Assembly: GCA_007750655.1 (NCBI GenBank)
Contig: CP036290.1
Coordinates: forward strand, 3,162,001 to 3,226,000
DNA length: 64,000 nt
Source: Rohdeia mirabilis
Lineage (GTDB): Bacteria > Planctomycetota > UBA1135 > GCA-002686595
Direction: 5' to 3'
Within the stretch, counting starts at the first letter, position 1, and each line of letters starts with the position of its first letter. Below the pieces are notes generated by a model. It did no database searches, was not told the DNA's origin, and worked only from the letters and a program-made list of their open reading frames with translations. Positions 20,425 through 29,882 of this stretch are shown here, piece by piece. The position numbers and the translations under genes are program-made.

Positions 20425-23234
20425 CTGCAGACCACGACGACGGCCCCAAGGACGGCAACGACGACCGCTCGGACGACGCCAACGGCGCCGCGACCCGGGC
20501 GCGCACCTCGCGTGCGACGAAGAAGACCCGCGCGGCGAAGAAGTCGCGCACCGCGAAGAAGGCGTCCGAGAAGCCGCGCCGCCGCGAGCGCGACGGAGAC
20601 GGCGACTCGAACGGTGACACCCCCTCGAAGGACGGCGGCGACGACGTGCCCGCGGACGACCTGCCCACGATCGAGATCCCGCCCACCGGAGTGATCGACC
20701 TCCCCATCGGGGCCAACGCGATCGACCTCAGCCGACTGTTCGACTCGCCCCAGCGACCCGCCACCGACGACACCGATCAGGCGCCGCTCGCGGACGACGA
20801 GATGATCGTCGTCGCCGTGCACGGCATGGTGCTCTTCCCGGGCGTCGTGCTGCCGGTGGTCGTCAGCCGCGAGAAGTCGATCCTCGCCCTCCAGGCCGCC
20901 ATGCGCTCGGACCGGCCGATCGGACTGCTCCTGCAGCGCGAGGCCGACATCGACGCGCCGTCCCCCGCGGACCTCTACCACGTGGGGACCACGGCCTCGA
21001 TCGTGCGCTACGTGACCACGCCCGACGGCGCGCACCACGTGATCGTGCAGGGTCAGAAGCGCTTCCGCGCCACGAAGTTCGTGCGGAGCGAGCCGTACTT
21101 CGTGTGCAAGGTCGAGCTCCTGGAAGAGCGCGCGCTGCCGAAGGGCCGGGGCAAGGCGAAGGCCGAGAAGTCGCTCGAGGCGCGCGTGATGCACCTCAAG
21201 TTCCAGGCCAGCGAGGCCCTGTCGCTCCTGCCGGAGACGCCCGAGGAGCTGCTCGGCGCGATCCAGGAGTCGGGCTCGCCGTCCGCGCTGACCGACCTGA
21301 TCGCGACGTTCATGGAGCTGCCGAACGAGGAGAAGCAGCAGATCCTCGAGACGGCCGAACTGATCCCGCGGATGGAGTTGGTGAGCGCGAAGCTCGCGCA
21401 CCTGATCGAGGTCCTCTCGCTGTCGAAGGAGCTGCGCGTGAAGACGCGCGGCACGATGGAGAAGGCCCAGCGCGAGTACTTCCTGCGCGAGCAGCTGAAG
21501 ACGATCCAGGCCGAACTCGGCGAGGACGCGGCGCCCGAGCTCCAGGAACTCTCCGAGGCGATCGGTGCAGCGGGACTCCCGGCCGACATCGAGAAGGAGG
21601 TCCGCAAGGAACTCGCGCGCCTCGAGCGCATGCCTGAGCAGGCGGCCGAGTACGGCATGCTCCGCAACTACCTCGAGACCGTGGTCGAGCTGCCGTGGTC
21701 GAAGCTGTCGACCGATCGCATCGACCTGAAGCGCGCCAAGCGCATCCTCGACGAGGACCACTACGGGCTCGAGAAGGTCAAGCGCCGCATCCTCGAGTTC
21801 CTCGCCGTCCGCAAGCTCAAGCCCGACGGCAAGAGCCCGATCCTGTGCCTCGTCGGGCCGCCCGGCGTCGGCAAGACGAGTCTCGGCCGTTCGGTCGCGC
21901 GCGCGATGGGACGCGAGTTCGTCCGCATCTCGCTCGGCGGCGTGCACGACGAGTCCGAGATCCGCGGACACCGGCGCACCTACGTCGGCGCGATGCCGGG
22001 ATCGATCGTCCAGGGCATGCGGCGCGCCGGGAAGGCCAACCCGGTGTTCATGCTCGACGAGATGGACAAGCTCGGTCAGAGCTTCCAGGGCGATCCGTCC
22101 TCGGCCCTGCTCGAGGTGCTCGATCCCGAACAGAACAAGACGTTCAAGGACCACTACCTCGGCGTCCCGTTCGACCTGTCGCGCGTGATGTTCATCGCGA
22201 CGGCGAACGTGCTCGATCAGATCCCGGGCCCGCTGCGCGATCGCTGTGAAGTGATCGAACTGAACAGCTACACCGAGCAGGAGAAGCTCGAGATCGCGAA
22301 GCGCTACCTGATCGACCGCCAGCGCAGCGAGAACGGCCTGACGCTCAAGCAGTTCAAGCTCGACGACGCGGCGCTGCTCGAGATCGTGCGGCACCACACG
22401 GCCGAGGCCGGCTGTAGGAACCTCGAGCGCAAGATCGGCGCGGTCGCCCGCTGGGTCGCGACGCGCATCGCCGGCAACGAACGGCGCTCGATGACGGTCC
22501 GCAAGAGCGACGTGACCGAGATTCTCGGCCCGCGCCGCTTCGAGGACGAGCGCCGCCTGCGTACCGCGGTGCCCGGCGTGGCGACGGGTCTGGCCTGGAC
22601 GCCGTTCGGCGGCGACATCCTGTTCATCGAGACGACGCTCATGCCCGGCAAGGGCGAGATCGTGCTGACCGGCCAACTCGGCGACGTCATGAAGGAGAGC
22701 GCGCGCGCCGCGGTCAGCCTCGTGAAGTCGCGCGCCGTGGCGCTCGGCCTCGACGAGAAGCCGTTCGAGGACAAGGACCTGCACATCCACTTGCCTGCGG
22801 GCGCCATCCCCAAGGACGGTCCGTCGGCGGGCGTGACGCTGTTCACGGCGCTCGTGTCGCTGCTCACGAAGCGGCGCATCGACCCGGAACTGGCGATGAC
22901 GGGCGAGATCTCGCTGCGCGGTCTCGTGCTGCCGGTCGGCGGCATCAAGGAGAAGGTCATCGCCGCCCACCGCGCGGGGATCCGGCGCATCCTGCTGCCG
23001 AAGGCCAACGCGAAGGACGAGCTCGACATCCCGGCGAGCACGCGGCGCGACCTCGAGCTGATCTACGTCGAGAAGGTCGACGACGTCCTCGAGCAAGCCT
23101 TCGCGCTGCCTTCGAAGAAGCCTGCGGCGAAGAAGTCGGCCAAGAAGCGCGCCTCGAAGAAGCGCGCCTCGAAGAAGCGCACTTCGAAGAAGCGCGCGGG
23201 CACGAAGCCCGGGCGCACGTCGACGGCGAAGTAG
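20421..23234 (+). CDS. lon: Lon protease with Lys/Ala-rich histone H1-like extensions at both ends
   Basis: A 937-residue ATP-dependent serine protease, longer than the usual 780-820. After a disordered N-terminal tail (residues about 1-100) comes the Lon substrate-binding domain (VVAVHGMVLFPGVVLPVVV), the AAA+ module with Walker A GPPGVGKTS and Walker B VFMLDEMDK, and the protease domain. The catalytic Ser is in KDGPSAGV and the Lys in GGIKEKVIAAHRAG. The N-terminal tail has RATKKTRAAKKSRTAKKAS and the C-terminal 35 residues are AAKK/ASKKR repeats, both like bacterial histone H1 proteins. The ATG overlaps the hsp20 stop. The tails suggest DNA, RNA or polyphosphate binding. Confidence 0.95.
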   Translation: MTADHDDGPKDGNDDRSDDANGAATRARTSRATKKTRAAKKSRTAKKASEKPRRRERDGDGDSNGDTPSKDGGDDVPADDLPTIEIPPTGVIDLPIGANAIDLSRLFDSPQRPATDDTDQAPLADDEMIVVAVHGMVLFPGVVLPVVVSREKSILALQAAMRSDRPIGLLLQREADIDAPSPADLYHVGTTASIVRYVTTPDGAHHVIVQGQKRFRATKFVRSEPYFVCKVELLEERALPKGRGKAKAEKSLEARVMHLKFQASEALSLLPETPEELLGAIQESGSPSALTDLIATFMELPNEEKQQILETAELIPRMELVSAKLAHLIEVLSLSKELRVKTRGTMEKAQREYFLREQLKTIQAELGEDAAPELQELSEAIGAAGLPADIEKEVRKELARLERMPEQAAEYGMLRNYLETVVELPWSKLSTDRIDLKRAKRILDEDHYGLEKVKRRILEFLAVRKLKPDGKSPILCLVGPPGVGKTSLGRSVARAMGREFVRISLGGVHDESEIRGHRRTYVGAMPGSIVQGMRRAGKANPVFMLDEMDKLGQSFQGDPSSALLEVLDPEQNKTFKDHYLGVPFDLSRVMFIATANVLDQIPGPLRDRCEVIELNSYTEQEKLEIAKRYLIDRQRSENGLTLKQFKLDDAALLEIVRHHTAEAGCRNLERKIGAVARWVATRIAGNERRSMTVRKSDVTEILGPRRFEDERRLRTAVPGVATGLAWTPFGGDILFIETTLMPGKGEIVLTGQLGDVMKESARAAVSLVKSRAVALGLDEKPFEDKDLHIHLPAGAIPKDGPSAGVTLFTALVSLLTKRRIDPELAMTGEISLRGLVLPVGGIKEKVIAAHRAGIRRILLPKANAKDELDIPASTRRDLELIYVEKVDDVLEQAFALPSKKPAAKKSAKKRASKKRASKKRTSKKRAGTKPGRTSTAK
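23154..23198 (+). repeat. 15-bp tandem repeat, three copies, in the lon 3' end
   Basis: Three consecutive 15-base units (23154-23168, 23169-23183, 23184-23198) start TCGAAGAAGCGC and differ only in the last three bases. They encode S-K-K-R-A/T pentapeptides of the basic Lon tail. Such units can expand or contract by slippage. Confidence 0.85.
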
Positions 23235-23277
23235 GCGCGCCGGGCGCCTGTCGCGCTTCCGCTCGCCCCCGCGGAGC

Positions 23278-24945
23278 TCAGCGCGGACTCGGCGAGAACG
23301 ACCGCGCCGCTTCGCCCGTCGGCAGCTCGTGGACGCTGAAGCGGTGCTCCATGCCCAGGCTGTCGGTGAACTCGATCACGTGCGGCTCACCGAAGCGCTC
23401 GAGACCGACGATCAACGCGTCGAGTGCCGCCGCGAAGGCCTCGCGATGCGACTCGGGGAGACTCGGATGGTGCACCGAGCCCTCGTCGAGGAACACGACC
23501 GCGCGGCGCTCGTCGGCCAGTTGTGTCAGCCACCGGACGCGCAGGCCGCCGATCACCACCGGGCTGAGGTCGGGCATCAGGACCACCTGGCCGCGGGCGT
23601 AGAACGGCAGCCAGGCTCCGAGTCCGGCGGGCGTGACGATCAACGCCTGCTCGTCCGCGAGCAGATCCACCATGTACGGATCCGCCGTCAGCTGGCCGAG
23701 CGCGTCGTCGGCCGACACGGCGCGCAGTTCGAGGTGCTGCTGGAGGCCGGCGACGACGATCGCGGCCGAGCAGGCGAGCGCGACGACGGTCCCGGCGCGG
23801 CGCGCGATGTCGCCGAGGAGGACCTGCGCCCCCCGCGCCAGACCTTCGGCCCCCATCCCCACCAGGGTCGCGTACGAGGCCAACGAGATCGTGAAGAAGA
23901 ACAGGTGGTTCGCCGAGCGACCGGGGAAGGCCGCGACGTACACGAGCCCCGGCAGTCCGGCGAGCAGCAACAATCCGATCTCGCGCCGCGGTCGTCGCGA
24001 CAGGGCGGCCAGCACCAGCCCGAGCAGGCCGAGCACGAACCCCGGCGGCGTGATCCCCACCACGAAGCCGTGCAGCTGGACCGACCAGAAGGCCGCGTTC
24101 AGCTGGGGCTTCACGGCCACGTCGGAGCCTGCGAGCGCCAGCATGTCGGATCCGTCGGCGCTGCCCAACGCCTGGTCGAAGCGCGCGGACAGCACGTCGA
24201 AGCCCACGACCGATCCGAAGTGGACCCAGATCGCGGCCAGGATCGCGACCGAAACGCCGAACAGGATCGCGGGAGCGAGCAGCGGCCGCCACGTGTGCGT
24301 CGACCGGGCGACACCGAGCGCGTGCAGCGCGATCACGGGCCCGAAGAAGAAGGCCGGCCAGTCGAGCGCGCACGCCAGGCCGTACCACAGACACAGGTGC
24401 ACGAGGTCGCGCCGCTCGCGGCGTTCGAGCCAGCGCACGTAGCAGAGCAGGGCGAGCGCCATCGTCGCGGCGATCGGCACCTCGGTCCACAGCTGCAGTC
24501 CGTCGCGCAGTCCGTAGGGCGCGAAGGCCCAGACCAGTGCCGCGACGCGCCCGGCACGCACGCCGGCGAAGCGCCGCGCGAAGGCGTAGCCAGCGACGCA
24601 CGCGAGCGTCGACGTGAGGATGGGCAGCAGTCGCAGCCCCCACTCGACCGCGCCGAAGAGCCACACGAACAGTCCCGCGAGCCACATGTAGGTCGGCGGG
24701 TGGTTCAGGTAGTGCTGTTCGAACACGCCGCCGCCCTCGGTCACGACGCGCCACTCGAGCGGCACGCCGCCGGTCGAGAGGAATCCGAACTGCGCCAGGT
24801 TCGTGGCCGGTCCGCCCGTCGCGTACGCGCCGAACTCGCCCTCCCAGATACGCGAGCTCCACGGGTCGTCGACGCCGATCAGACGCACGGCGAGCGCGAC
24901 GACGAGGAGCAGCCAGACGAAGGGATCGGCGAAGAGTCTGCGCAT
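23278..24945 (-). CDS. GT-C family membrane glycosyltransferase (ArnT/PMT-like), copy 2 of a tandem pair
   Basis: A 555-residue polytopic protein with about 10-12 hydrophobic helices and a C-terminal soluble part of about 130 residues. The first external loop has an acidic motif (WEGEFGAYATGG) where GT-C enzymes place their catalytic Asp/Glu, followed by HYLNHPPTYMW. It probably transfers a sugar from a polyprenyl-phosphate donor outside the membrane. It shares FGA(Y/F)ATGGPAT(N/D)LAQ, xWRV and (N/H)HPP with the upstream neighbour, so the two are paralogues. ATG 24945 lies four bases after that gene's stop; an upstream GTG at 24969 is also possible. Converges with lon. Confidence 0.75.
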   Translation of the reverse strand: MRRLFADPFVWLLLVVALAVRLIGVDDPWSSRIWEGEFGAYATGGPATNLAQFGFLSTGGVPLEWRVVTEGGGVFEQHYLNHPPTYMWLAGLFVWLFGAVEWGLRLLPILTSTLACVAGYAFARRFAGVRAGRVAALVWAFAPYGLRDGLQLWTEVPIAATMALALLCYVRWLERRERRDLVHLCLWYGLACALDWPAFFFGPVIALHALGVARSTHTWRPLLAPAILFGVSVAILAAIWVHFGSVVGFDVLSARFDQALGSADGSDMLALAGSDVAVKPQLNAAFWSVQLHGFVVGITPPGFVLGLLGLVLAALSRRPRREIGLLLLAGLPGLVYVAAFPGRSANHLFFFTISLASYATLVGMGAEGLARGAQVLLGDIARRAGTVVALACSAAIVVAGLQQHLELRAVSADDALGQLTADPYMVDLLADEQALIVTPAGLGAWLPFYARGQVVLMPDLSPVVIGGLRVRWLTQLADERRAVVFLDEGSVHHPSLPESHREAFAAALDALIVGLERFGEPHVIEFTDSLGMEHRFSVHELPTGEAARSFSPSPR

Positions 24946-24949
24946 CGGA

Positions 24950-26713
24950 TCAGCCGTCGAGTGCGGCACCCGTGGGCAACTCGACCAACCAGAACGACTG
25001 CGGGCCCTTGCCGATGTCGACCACGTGTTCGGTCGCGGCGCCGATCGTCATCAGCTTCGAGAGCACCGGCTGCATCTTGGGATCCTGCAGGCCCCAGAAC
25101 TGGTCGAACAGGAAGACGGCGCGGCGTTCGTCCTCGATCCGATCGACGATCCCGTGCAGGAAGCCGTCCAACGCCTCGACGCTGTCCGTCCCGTAGACGA
25201 TCGGCGCGCGCGAGTAGAACGGCAGGCAGGCGCCGCGGCTCATGTGGGTGATGACAACCGCCGACTCGTCCTCGAGGATGGGCGCGAGCCACTCCTGACG
25301 CGCCAACCGGGGCAGTTCGTCCGAGCGGAAGCGCATCCACTGCAGGAGGACGACGAGCGTGCTGAGCAGGGCGACACCGATCGCGGCCGCCCCGAGCACG
25401 AAAGTTCCCGAGCGCGCCGAGACTCCTCGCCGAGCCGCCAGCTCGGACACGCGGTCCGCCAGCGCGAGCGCCCCGATCGCCGCCGCCACGCAGACCGCGG
25501 GGGCCGACACGAGCATGAAGAAGTCGTGGTTGTTCGAACGGCCGGGGAACAGCAGCACGTACCACAGTCCCGGCAGGAGCCCGAGCAGCAGCGCCACGCC
25601 GCGCCCCTGCGGACGTTCGCCGCGGAGGACGACGAGTCCGATCGGCCACAGCACGCAGATCCACAGGGCGGAGACGTCGAGCAGGAACCAAGCGAGAGGC
25701 GCGAGCGACACCCAGATCGCGCTGGCCGATCCGATGGCCACCGCGTTCGAGCGGCGCGCGATCAGCCTGCAACCGCCGAGCGCCGCCAACAGCAGCACCG
25801 GTCCGGTGAAGCCGAGCTGCTGGAACCCGAGCTGGGTGCGCGCATACTCCCAGTTGAAGTACGGCTCCCAATCCATCACGTAGGCGAGCGTGTTGCCCGA
25901 GTCCTGCATCGCACCCTCAGTCCCCGCCACGAGCACCATGTGCAGCTTGTGCGCGCCGAGCAGGAGGCCGGAGAGGAGCGGCAGCGTCCAGGCCCAGGCG
26001 AACCGGCCCCAATTCCCTTCCAGACCGCAGCGCACCAGCGCGTAGATCGCGAGCCCCGGCAACACGAAGTGCGCGGGCCAGTCGAGCAGGGCTCCGGCCG
26101 CCAGCCAGACTCCCGTGAGCACGAGATCGCGCGCCCGCCGGTGGTCCATCCAGCGCACGCCGTGGATCAGCACGAAGCACGTGGTGCCCGCGATCGCGGC
26201 CTCGGTCCACGTCTGCATCCCGTCGCGCGCGGAGTACGGGATCACGGCCATCAACAGGGCCGCGAAGCGTGCGCAGCGCTCGTCCGCGAACTCACGTCCG
26301 AGTCGGTAGGCCGCGAAGATCGAGAACAGGGAGAACAACAGCGGCGGGATCCGCAGCGCGTCCTCGTACGGGCCGAGCCACTCGAGGAACGCCGCCGAGA
26401 TCAGCATGTACGCCGGCGGGTGGTGCATGTACCAGCGCGTGGCGTGCGTCCCATCCGCCAGGTCGACGCGCCACTGGTAGGGCATGCCGCCGGACTCGAA
26501 CATCCCCCGCTGGGCCAGGTCAGTCGCCGGCCCGCCCGTGGCGAAGGCGCCGAACAACCCGTGGAAGTCGCGGTTGTCCGGACTCCACGCGTCCCCCGCC
26601 GACAACAGACGCAGCGCGATCGCGAGCAGCGCGACGGCGATCCACCACGGCAGCTGCGCGCGCGGGGCGGCGCCGTGCTCGGGCACGGGCGGAGCGTTTC
26701 GGGTCGTGCTCAT
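24950..26713 (-). CDS. GT-C family membrane glycosyltransferase (ArnT/PMT-like), copy 1 of a tandem pair
   Basis: A 587-residue integral membrane protein with a short cytoplasmic N-terminus, then WWIAVALLAIALRLL as the first helix. The first loop contains PDNRDFHGLFGAFATGGPATDLAQ with Asp/His residues in the place of the GT-C catalytic motif, then MHHPPAYML. About a dozen helices follow, with a C-terminal globular tail including CLPFYSRAPIVYG, matching WLPFYARGQVVLM in the paralogue. Donor and acceptor are unknown; lipid A, teichoic-like polymer or protein are all possible. ATG 26713 (MSTTRN) was preferred over an upstream start. A TAGTCT box on the minus strand lies 33 bases upstream (26752 down to 26747). 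Confidence 0.75.
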   Translation of the reverse strand: MSTTRNAPPVPEHGAAPRAQLPWWIAVALLAIALRLLSAGDAWSPDNRDFHGLFGAFATGGPATDLAQRGMFESGGMPYQWRVDLADGTHATRWYMHHPPAYMLISAAFLEWLGPYEDALRIPPLLFSLFSIFAAYRLGREFADERCARFAALLMAVIPYSARDGMQTWTEAAIAGTTCFVLIHGVRWMDHRRARDLVLTGVWLAAGALLDWPAHFVLPGLAIYALVRCGLEGNWGRFAWAWTLPLLSGLLLGAHKLHMVLVAGTEGAMQDSGNTLAYVMDWEPYFNWEYARTQLGFQQLGFTGPVLLLAALGGCRLIARRSNAVAIGSASAIWVSLAPLAWFLLDVSALWICVLWPIGLVVLRGERPQGRGVALLLGLLPGLWYVLLFPGRSNNHDFFMLVSAPAVCVAAAIGALALADRVSELAARRGVSARSGTFVLGAAAIGVALLSTLVVLLQWMRFRSDELPRLARQEWLAPILEDESAVVITHMSRGACLPFYSRAPIVYGTDSVEALDGFLHGIVDRIEDERRAVFLFDQFWGLQDPKMQPVLSKLMTIGAATEHVVDIGKGPQSFWLVELPTGAALDG

Positions 26714-26746
26714 CGGGGGGAGATGCGTCGGCGGACCGCGTGCCAA

Positions 26747-26813
26747 AGACTACCCGTCGGGGGTCGTTCGAGCCCCCTGCGGTTCGTGCGCGGAGGCCCG
26801 TCGCCCGTATCCT
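26747..26813. promoter_or_regulatory. Divergent -10-like boxes between GT-C and YfhO-like genes
   Basis: In the 108-base divergent gap, the minus strand has TAGTCT (26752 down to 26747), 33 bases before the GT-C start. The plus strand has TATCCT (26808-26813), only eight bases before ATG 26822. The latter spacing would start transcription at or within a base or two of the ATG, giving a leaderless mRNA. No good -35 hexamers were found, so both calls are tentative. Confidence 0.35.
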
Positions 26814-26821
26814 GGGCGCCC

Positions 26822-29047
26822 ATGTGGACGGGGAACCGAGGCCGGCTGTCGAGCTGGGGACGCGCGCTCGTCCTCCTGGTCGTGCCGCTCTTCCTGATCG
26901 GTCCGTCGCTGCTGCCGGGACAACGCTTCCTGCCGCAAGCTCCCGTCCAGTACGAGCCCCTGCGCTCGGAGTACCCGGACGCCGCCGAGGCCGCGGACAC
27001 CGGTTCGAACCGCTTCACGGGCGACCGCGTCTTCCCGGCCCTGTCCGACCAGATCGAGCTGCGCCGGCGGCTGGGTTCGGGGACGAGTTGGACCTGGGAG
27101 GAGAAGTGGGGCTTCGGCGCGCCGTTGCTCGGGAACACGATCCACGGGCCCTACTACCCGCCGAACGCCCTGGGCCTGGTCCTCGCGCCCGATCGTGCGG
27201 CGGGCTGGTTGGCGATCCTGTCGCTGTTCCTGGCGGGGCTCGGGACCTGGCTGTTCCTCTGGCGCCGCGGCCTGACCGAGGTCGCGTGCCTCGTGGGAGC
27301 GCTCGCCTACCAGGGCACCGGTTGGGGCGTGGTGAACCTGCACTACGCGATGAAGGTGGACGCGGCGCTGTGGCTGCCGTGGTGCCTGTGGGCCCTCCAT
27401 GGATTTCGCAGCGGCGATCGGCGCGGACTGCCGCTGCTCGCCCTGTGCGCGGCGGCGGCGGCGCTCGCGGGCTTCCCGCCCATCGCTGGTTTCACGCTCG
27501 CGGCGGTCGCGGTCGCAGCGACGCTGTGGGCGCTCGGCGACGCGCTGGGCGGCTCGTCGGCGAGGACGGCCGTGGTGCGAGCGACGGCGCCGATCGCGGC
27601 GCTGTGGCTGGGCGTCCTCCTGGCGTCGATCCAACTCGTGCCGACCGCGGCGGCGGCGCTCGAGTCACCGCGCGGCACACCGACCCCCGAACGCGTCGCG
27701 TTCCAAGCGCTGCCGTTCGCCACGCTCGCGACCGCAGCGGTGCCGGACCCGTTCGCGGCGCCGACCGTCGACCCGCCCGCGCACCTGCCGCTCGCGGCCT
27801 GGATCGCGCAGAGCGATCGCGGCGACGCGGCGCTGCTCGCGAACGGTCTCGAGTGGAACACCCACCCCGGCAGCGCGGCGTACGTGCTCGCGTTGATCGG
27901 CCTCCTGGTCGCCGGTCGCCGCGCGCTCCTGCCCTTCGCGCTCGGTGCGCTGGCCTTCGCCTGGGCCCAGGACTGGCCGGGGATGCGCGTGCTCTACCAC
28001 TTCCCGGGCCTCAACGGGGGCGCACCGACGCGCGCCCTCTCGGTGGCGTGGTTCGCGTGGGTCTGGCTCGCGGCGCTCGGGGTCGACCGTCTCGTGGGCG
28101 AGGATTCGCGGCGCGTACGCACGGTCGCGGCGGTGCTGGCGAGCGCACTCGCACTCGGCGCGGTCGCGGTTCGTACGTTCGGACTGCCGAGCGCGGAACG
28201 GTTCGAGAGCGCGCTCGCCGAACGCTTCGCGATCGACGCGCAGGCCGTGCGCTCGCTGCTCCCGAGCGAGGCCACGACCGCCGCGTTCGAGCACTTCGCC
28301 GGCGGACTCGCCCTGGCCGGCGTCTCGTTCGCGCTGGTCGCGGCCGGCGCGCTGGCTCTGCGCTGCGTGCGCGGCGCGGGGCCGCTGGCACTCGCCGTCC
28401 CCATCCTTCTGGCGCTCGCGACCGAAGTCTCGGTGACGTCGCGCCCCCACCTCTTGCCGCGCGACCTCGGCGGCATCGAGGTCTTCCCGCGCAGCAACGC
28501 ACTCGACGCGGTGGCGCGAGCGGCGGGCGAGGGCCGCGTCCTGCGCTGGGCCCCCGGCGGCGTCGGCGACGTGATCCAACTCGCGCGGCCGAACATGCTG
28601 CAGGTCTACGGCGTGCGCGACATCAGCGCCTACCTCGCGTTCCAGCAGAGCGCGACGACCCAGTGGTTCGAGGCGATCGATCCGCGCATGCGCGAGGGCG
28701 ACGGCGTGGCGCGACTGCCCGCCCTGCACCTGCTCGACGATCCGCGTCTGGACCGCGCCGGAATCACGTGCATCCTCGCGCGCGAGCCGCTCTTGCACGA
28801 ACGCCTGACGCTCGAGTACGACGCGGACGGCTTCTACGTGCACCGGCGCCGCAACGACCTGCCGCCGTCCGAGTGGATCGGCGAACCTCCGGGCGCGGAG
28901 AGCGCTCGCGACCGCGCCGAACGCGCGCGGACCTTCGGCGCGCTGCTCAGCCTGCTCGGTGTCCTGATCTGGGTCGTGTGGGTGCACCGTCTGGCGCGGC
29001 GCGGACGAACGGACACGGAAGCGCTCGACGCGACGGTGGCTTCCTGA
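26822..29047 (+). CDS. YfhO-like polytopic membrane protein
   Basis: A 741-residue protein with one N-terminal helix, an external loop bearing SNRFTGDRVFPALSDQIELRR and GFGAPLLGNTIHGPYYPPN, then about a dozen helices, and a final hydrophobic segment near the C-terminus followed by an Arg-rich end. The loop containing GxP(L)LGNT...FYPPN is typical of YfhO-type GT-C-like proteins, implicated in glycosylation of envelope polymers. Placed divergently from two GT-C glycosyltransferases, it may act in the same polymer pathway. ATG 26822 is supported by a -10-like box eight bases upstream. The stop overlaps the next start by one base (TGATG). Confidence 0.65.
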   Translation: MWTGNRGRLSSWGRALVLLVVPLFLIGPSLLPGQRFLPQAPVQYEPLRSEYPDAAEAADTGSNRFTGDRVFPALSDQIELRRRLGSGTSWTWEEKWGFGAPLLGNTIHGPYYPPNALGLVLAPDRAAGWLAILSLFLAGLGTWLFLWRRGLTEVACLVGALAYQGTGWGVVNLHYAMKVDAALWLPWCLWALHGFRSGDRRGLPLLALCAAAAALAGFPPIAGFTLAAVAVAATLWALGDALGGSSARTAVVRATAPIAALWLGVLLASIQLVPTAAAALESPRGTPTPERVAFQALPFATLATAAVPDPFAAPTVDPPAHLPLAAWIAQSDRGDAALLANGLEWNTHPGSAAYVLALIGLLVAGRRALLPFALGALAFAWAQDWPGMRVLYHFPGLNGGAPTRALSVAWFAWVWLAALGVDRLVGEDSRRVRTVAAVLASALALGAVAVRTFGLPSAERFESALAERFAIDAQAVRSLLPSEATTAAFEHFAGGLALAGVSFALVAAGALALRCVRGAGPLALAVPILLALATEVSVTSRPHLLPRDLGGIEVFPRSNALDAVARAAGEGRVLRWAPGGVGDVIQLARPNMLQVYGVRDISAYLAFQQSATTQWFEAIDPRMREGDGVARLPALHLLDDPRLDRAGITCILAREPLLHERLTLEYDADGFYVHRRRNDLPPSEWIGEPPGAESARDRAERARTFGALLSLLGVLIWVVWVHRLARRGRTDTEALDATVAS

Positions 29048-29832
29048 TGCACCTCCAGGTCCTCTCCAGCGGCAGCGGCGGCAACTCGATCCTCGTACGG
29101 CACGGCGACGCCTGCGTCCTGATCGACGCGGGTCTGCCGGCGGTCGACATGGACGCGCGGCTCGAGGCGGCGCGCATCGGACTGGGCGGCATCCACATGA
29201 TCGCCGTCACGCACGGACACCTCGACCACACGCGCTCGGCGGGCATCCTCGCGCGGCGTTGGCGCATTCCGGTCGCCTGTGCGCCGGCGATCCAGTCGAA
29301 CGCCGCCGTGCGCCGCTCGAAGAACCTGGCCACGTTCTCGCCGACCCAGCCGGTGGTGGTCGACGCCGGCGCGGGCTCGCCGCCGCTCGAACTGCACGCC
29401 GTCGTGATCCCCCACGACGCGAGTCCGACCTACGCCATTCGGATCGAGGCAGGCGAGAAGCGCGCCGTCGTCGTGACCGACATGGGGCGCCCGGACGAGG
29501 ACGTCGCACGACAGTTGGCCGGCGCGGACCTTCTGTACCTCGAGTTCAACTACGACGAACGGATGCTCGCGAACGGGCCCTATCCGGCCAAGCTGAAGCA
29601 CCGCATCCGCTCGGGCGGCGGCCACCTGTCGAACGAGCAGAGTGCGTCCATGCTGCGCTGGCTCGCGAGCGAACGCCTGCACACCCTGGTGCTCGGGCAC
29701 CTCTCCGAGAAGAACAACACGCCCGAGCTCGCACTGACGACCGCGCGCGCGACGCTGAGCGAACTCGGACTCGAGCACGTCGAGGTGCACGTCGCCGAAC
29801 AGGACGCGGTCGGGCCGAACCTCGCGGTCTGA
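29047..29832 (+). CDS. Metallo-beta-lactamase-fold hydrolase, WalJ/YycJ type
   Basis: A 261-residue cytoplasmic protein. The N-terminus QVLSSGSGGNSILVRHGD is characteristic of the WalJ (YycJ/VicX) group, and the metal motif THGHLDH (H56, H58, D60, H61) is intact. Later metal ligands are probably VIPHDAS, VTDMG and VLGHLSE. In Firmicutes relatives, this protein is coded with the WalKR system and acts as a nuclease in DNA repair. Here no two-component system is nearby. It overlaps the YfhO-like gene by one base. Substrate unknown; a 5'-3' exonuclease activity is a family-based inference. Confidence 0.8.
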   Translation: MHLQVLSSGSGGNSILVRHGDACVLIDAGLPAVDMDARLEAARIGLGGIHMIAVTHGHLDHTRSAGILARRWRIPVACAPAIQSNAAVRRSKNLATFSPTQPVVVDAGAGSPPLELHAVVIPHDASPTYAIRIEAGEKRAVVVTDMGRPDEDVARQLAGADLLYLEFNYDERMLANGPYPAKLKHRIRSGGGHLSNEQSASMLRWLASERLHTLVLGHLSEKNNTPELALTTARATLSELGLEHVEVHVAEQDAVGPNLAV

Positions 29833-29882
29833 GTCGTCGATCACGGCGACGCGCCCACGCCCTCGAACTCCCCCACCCGACC

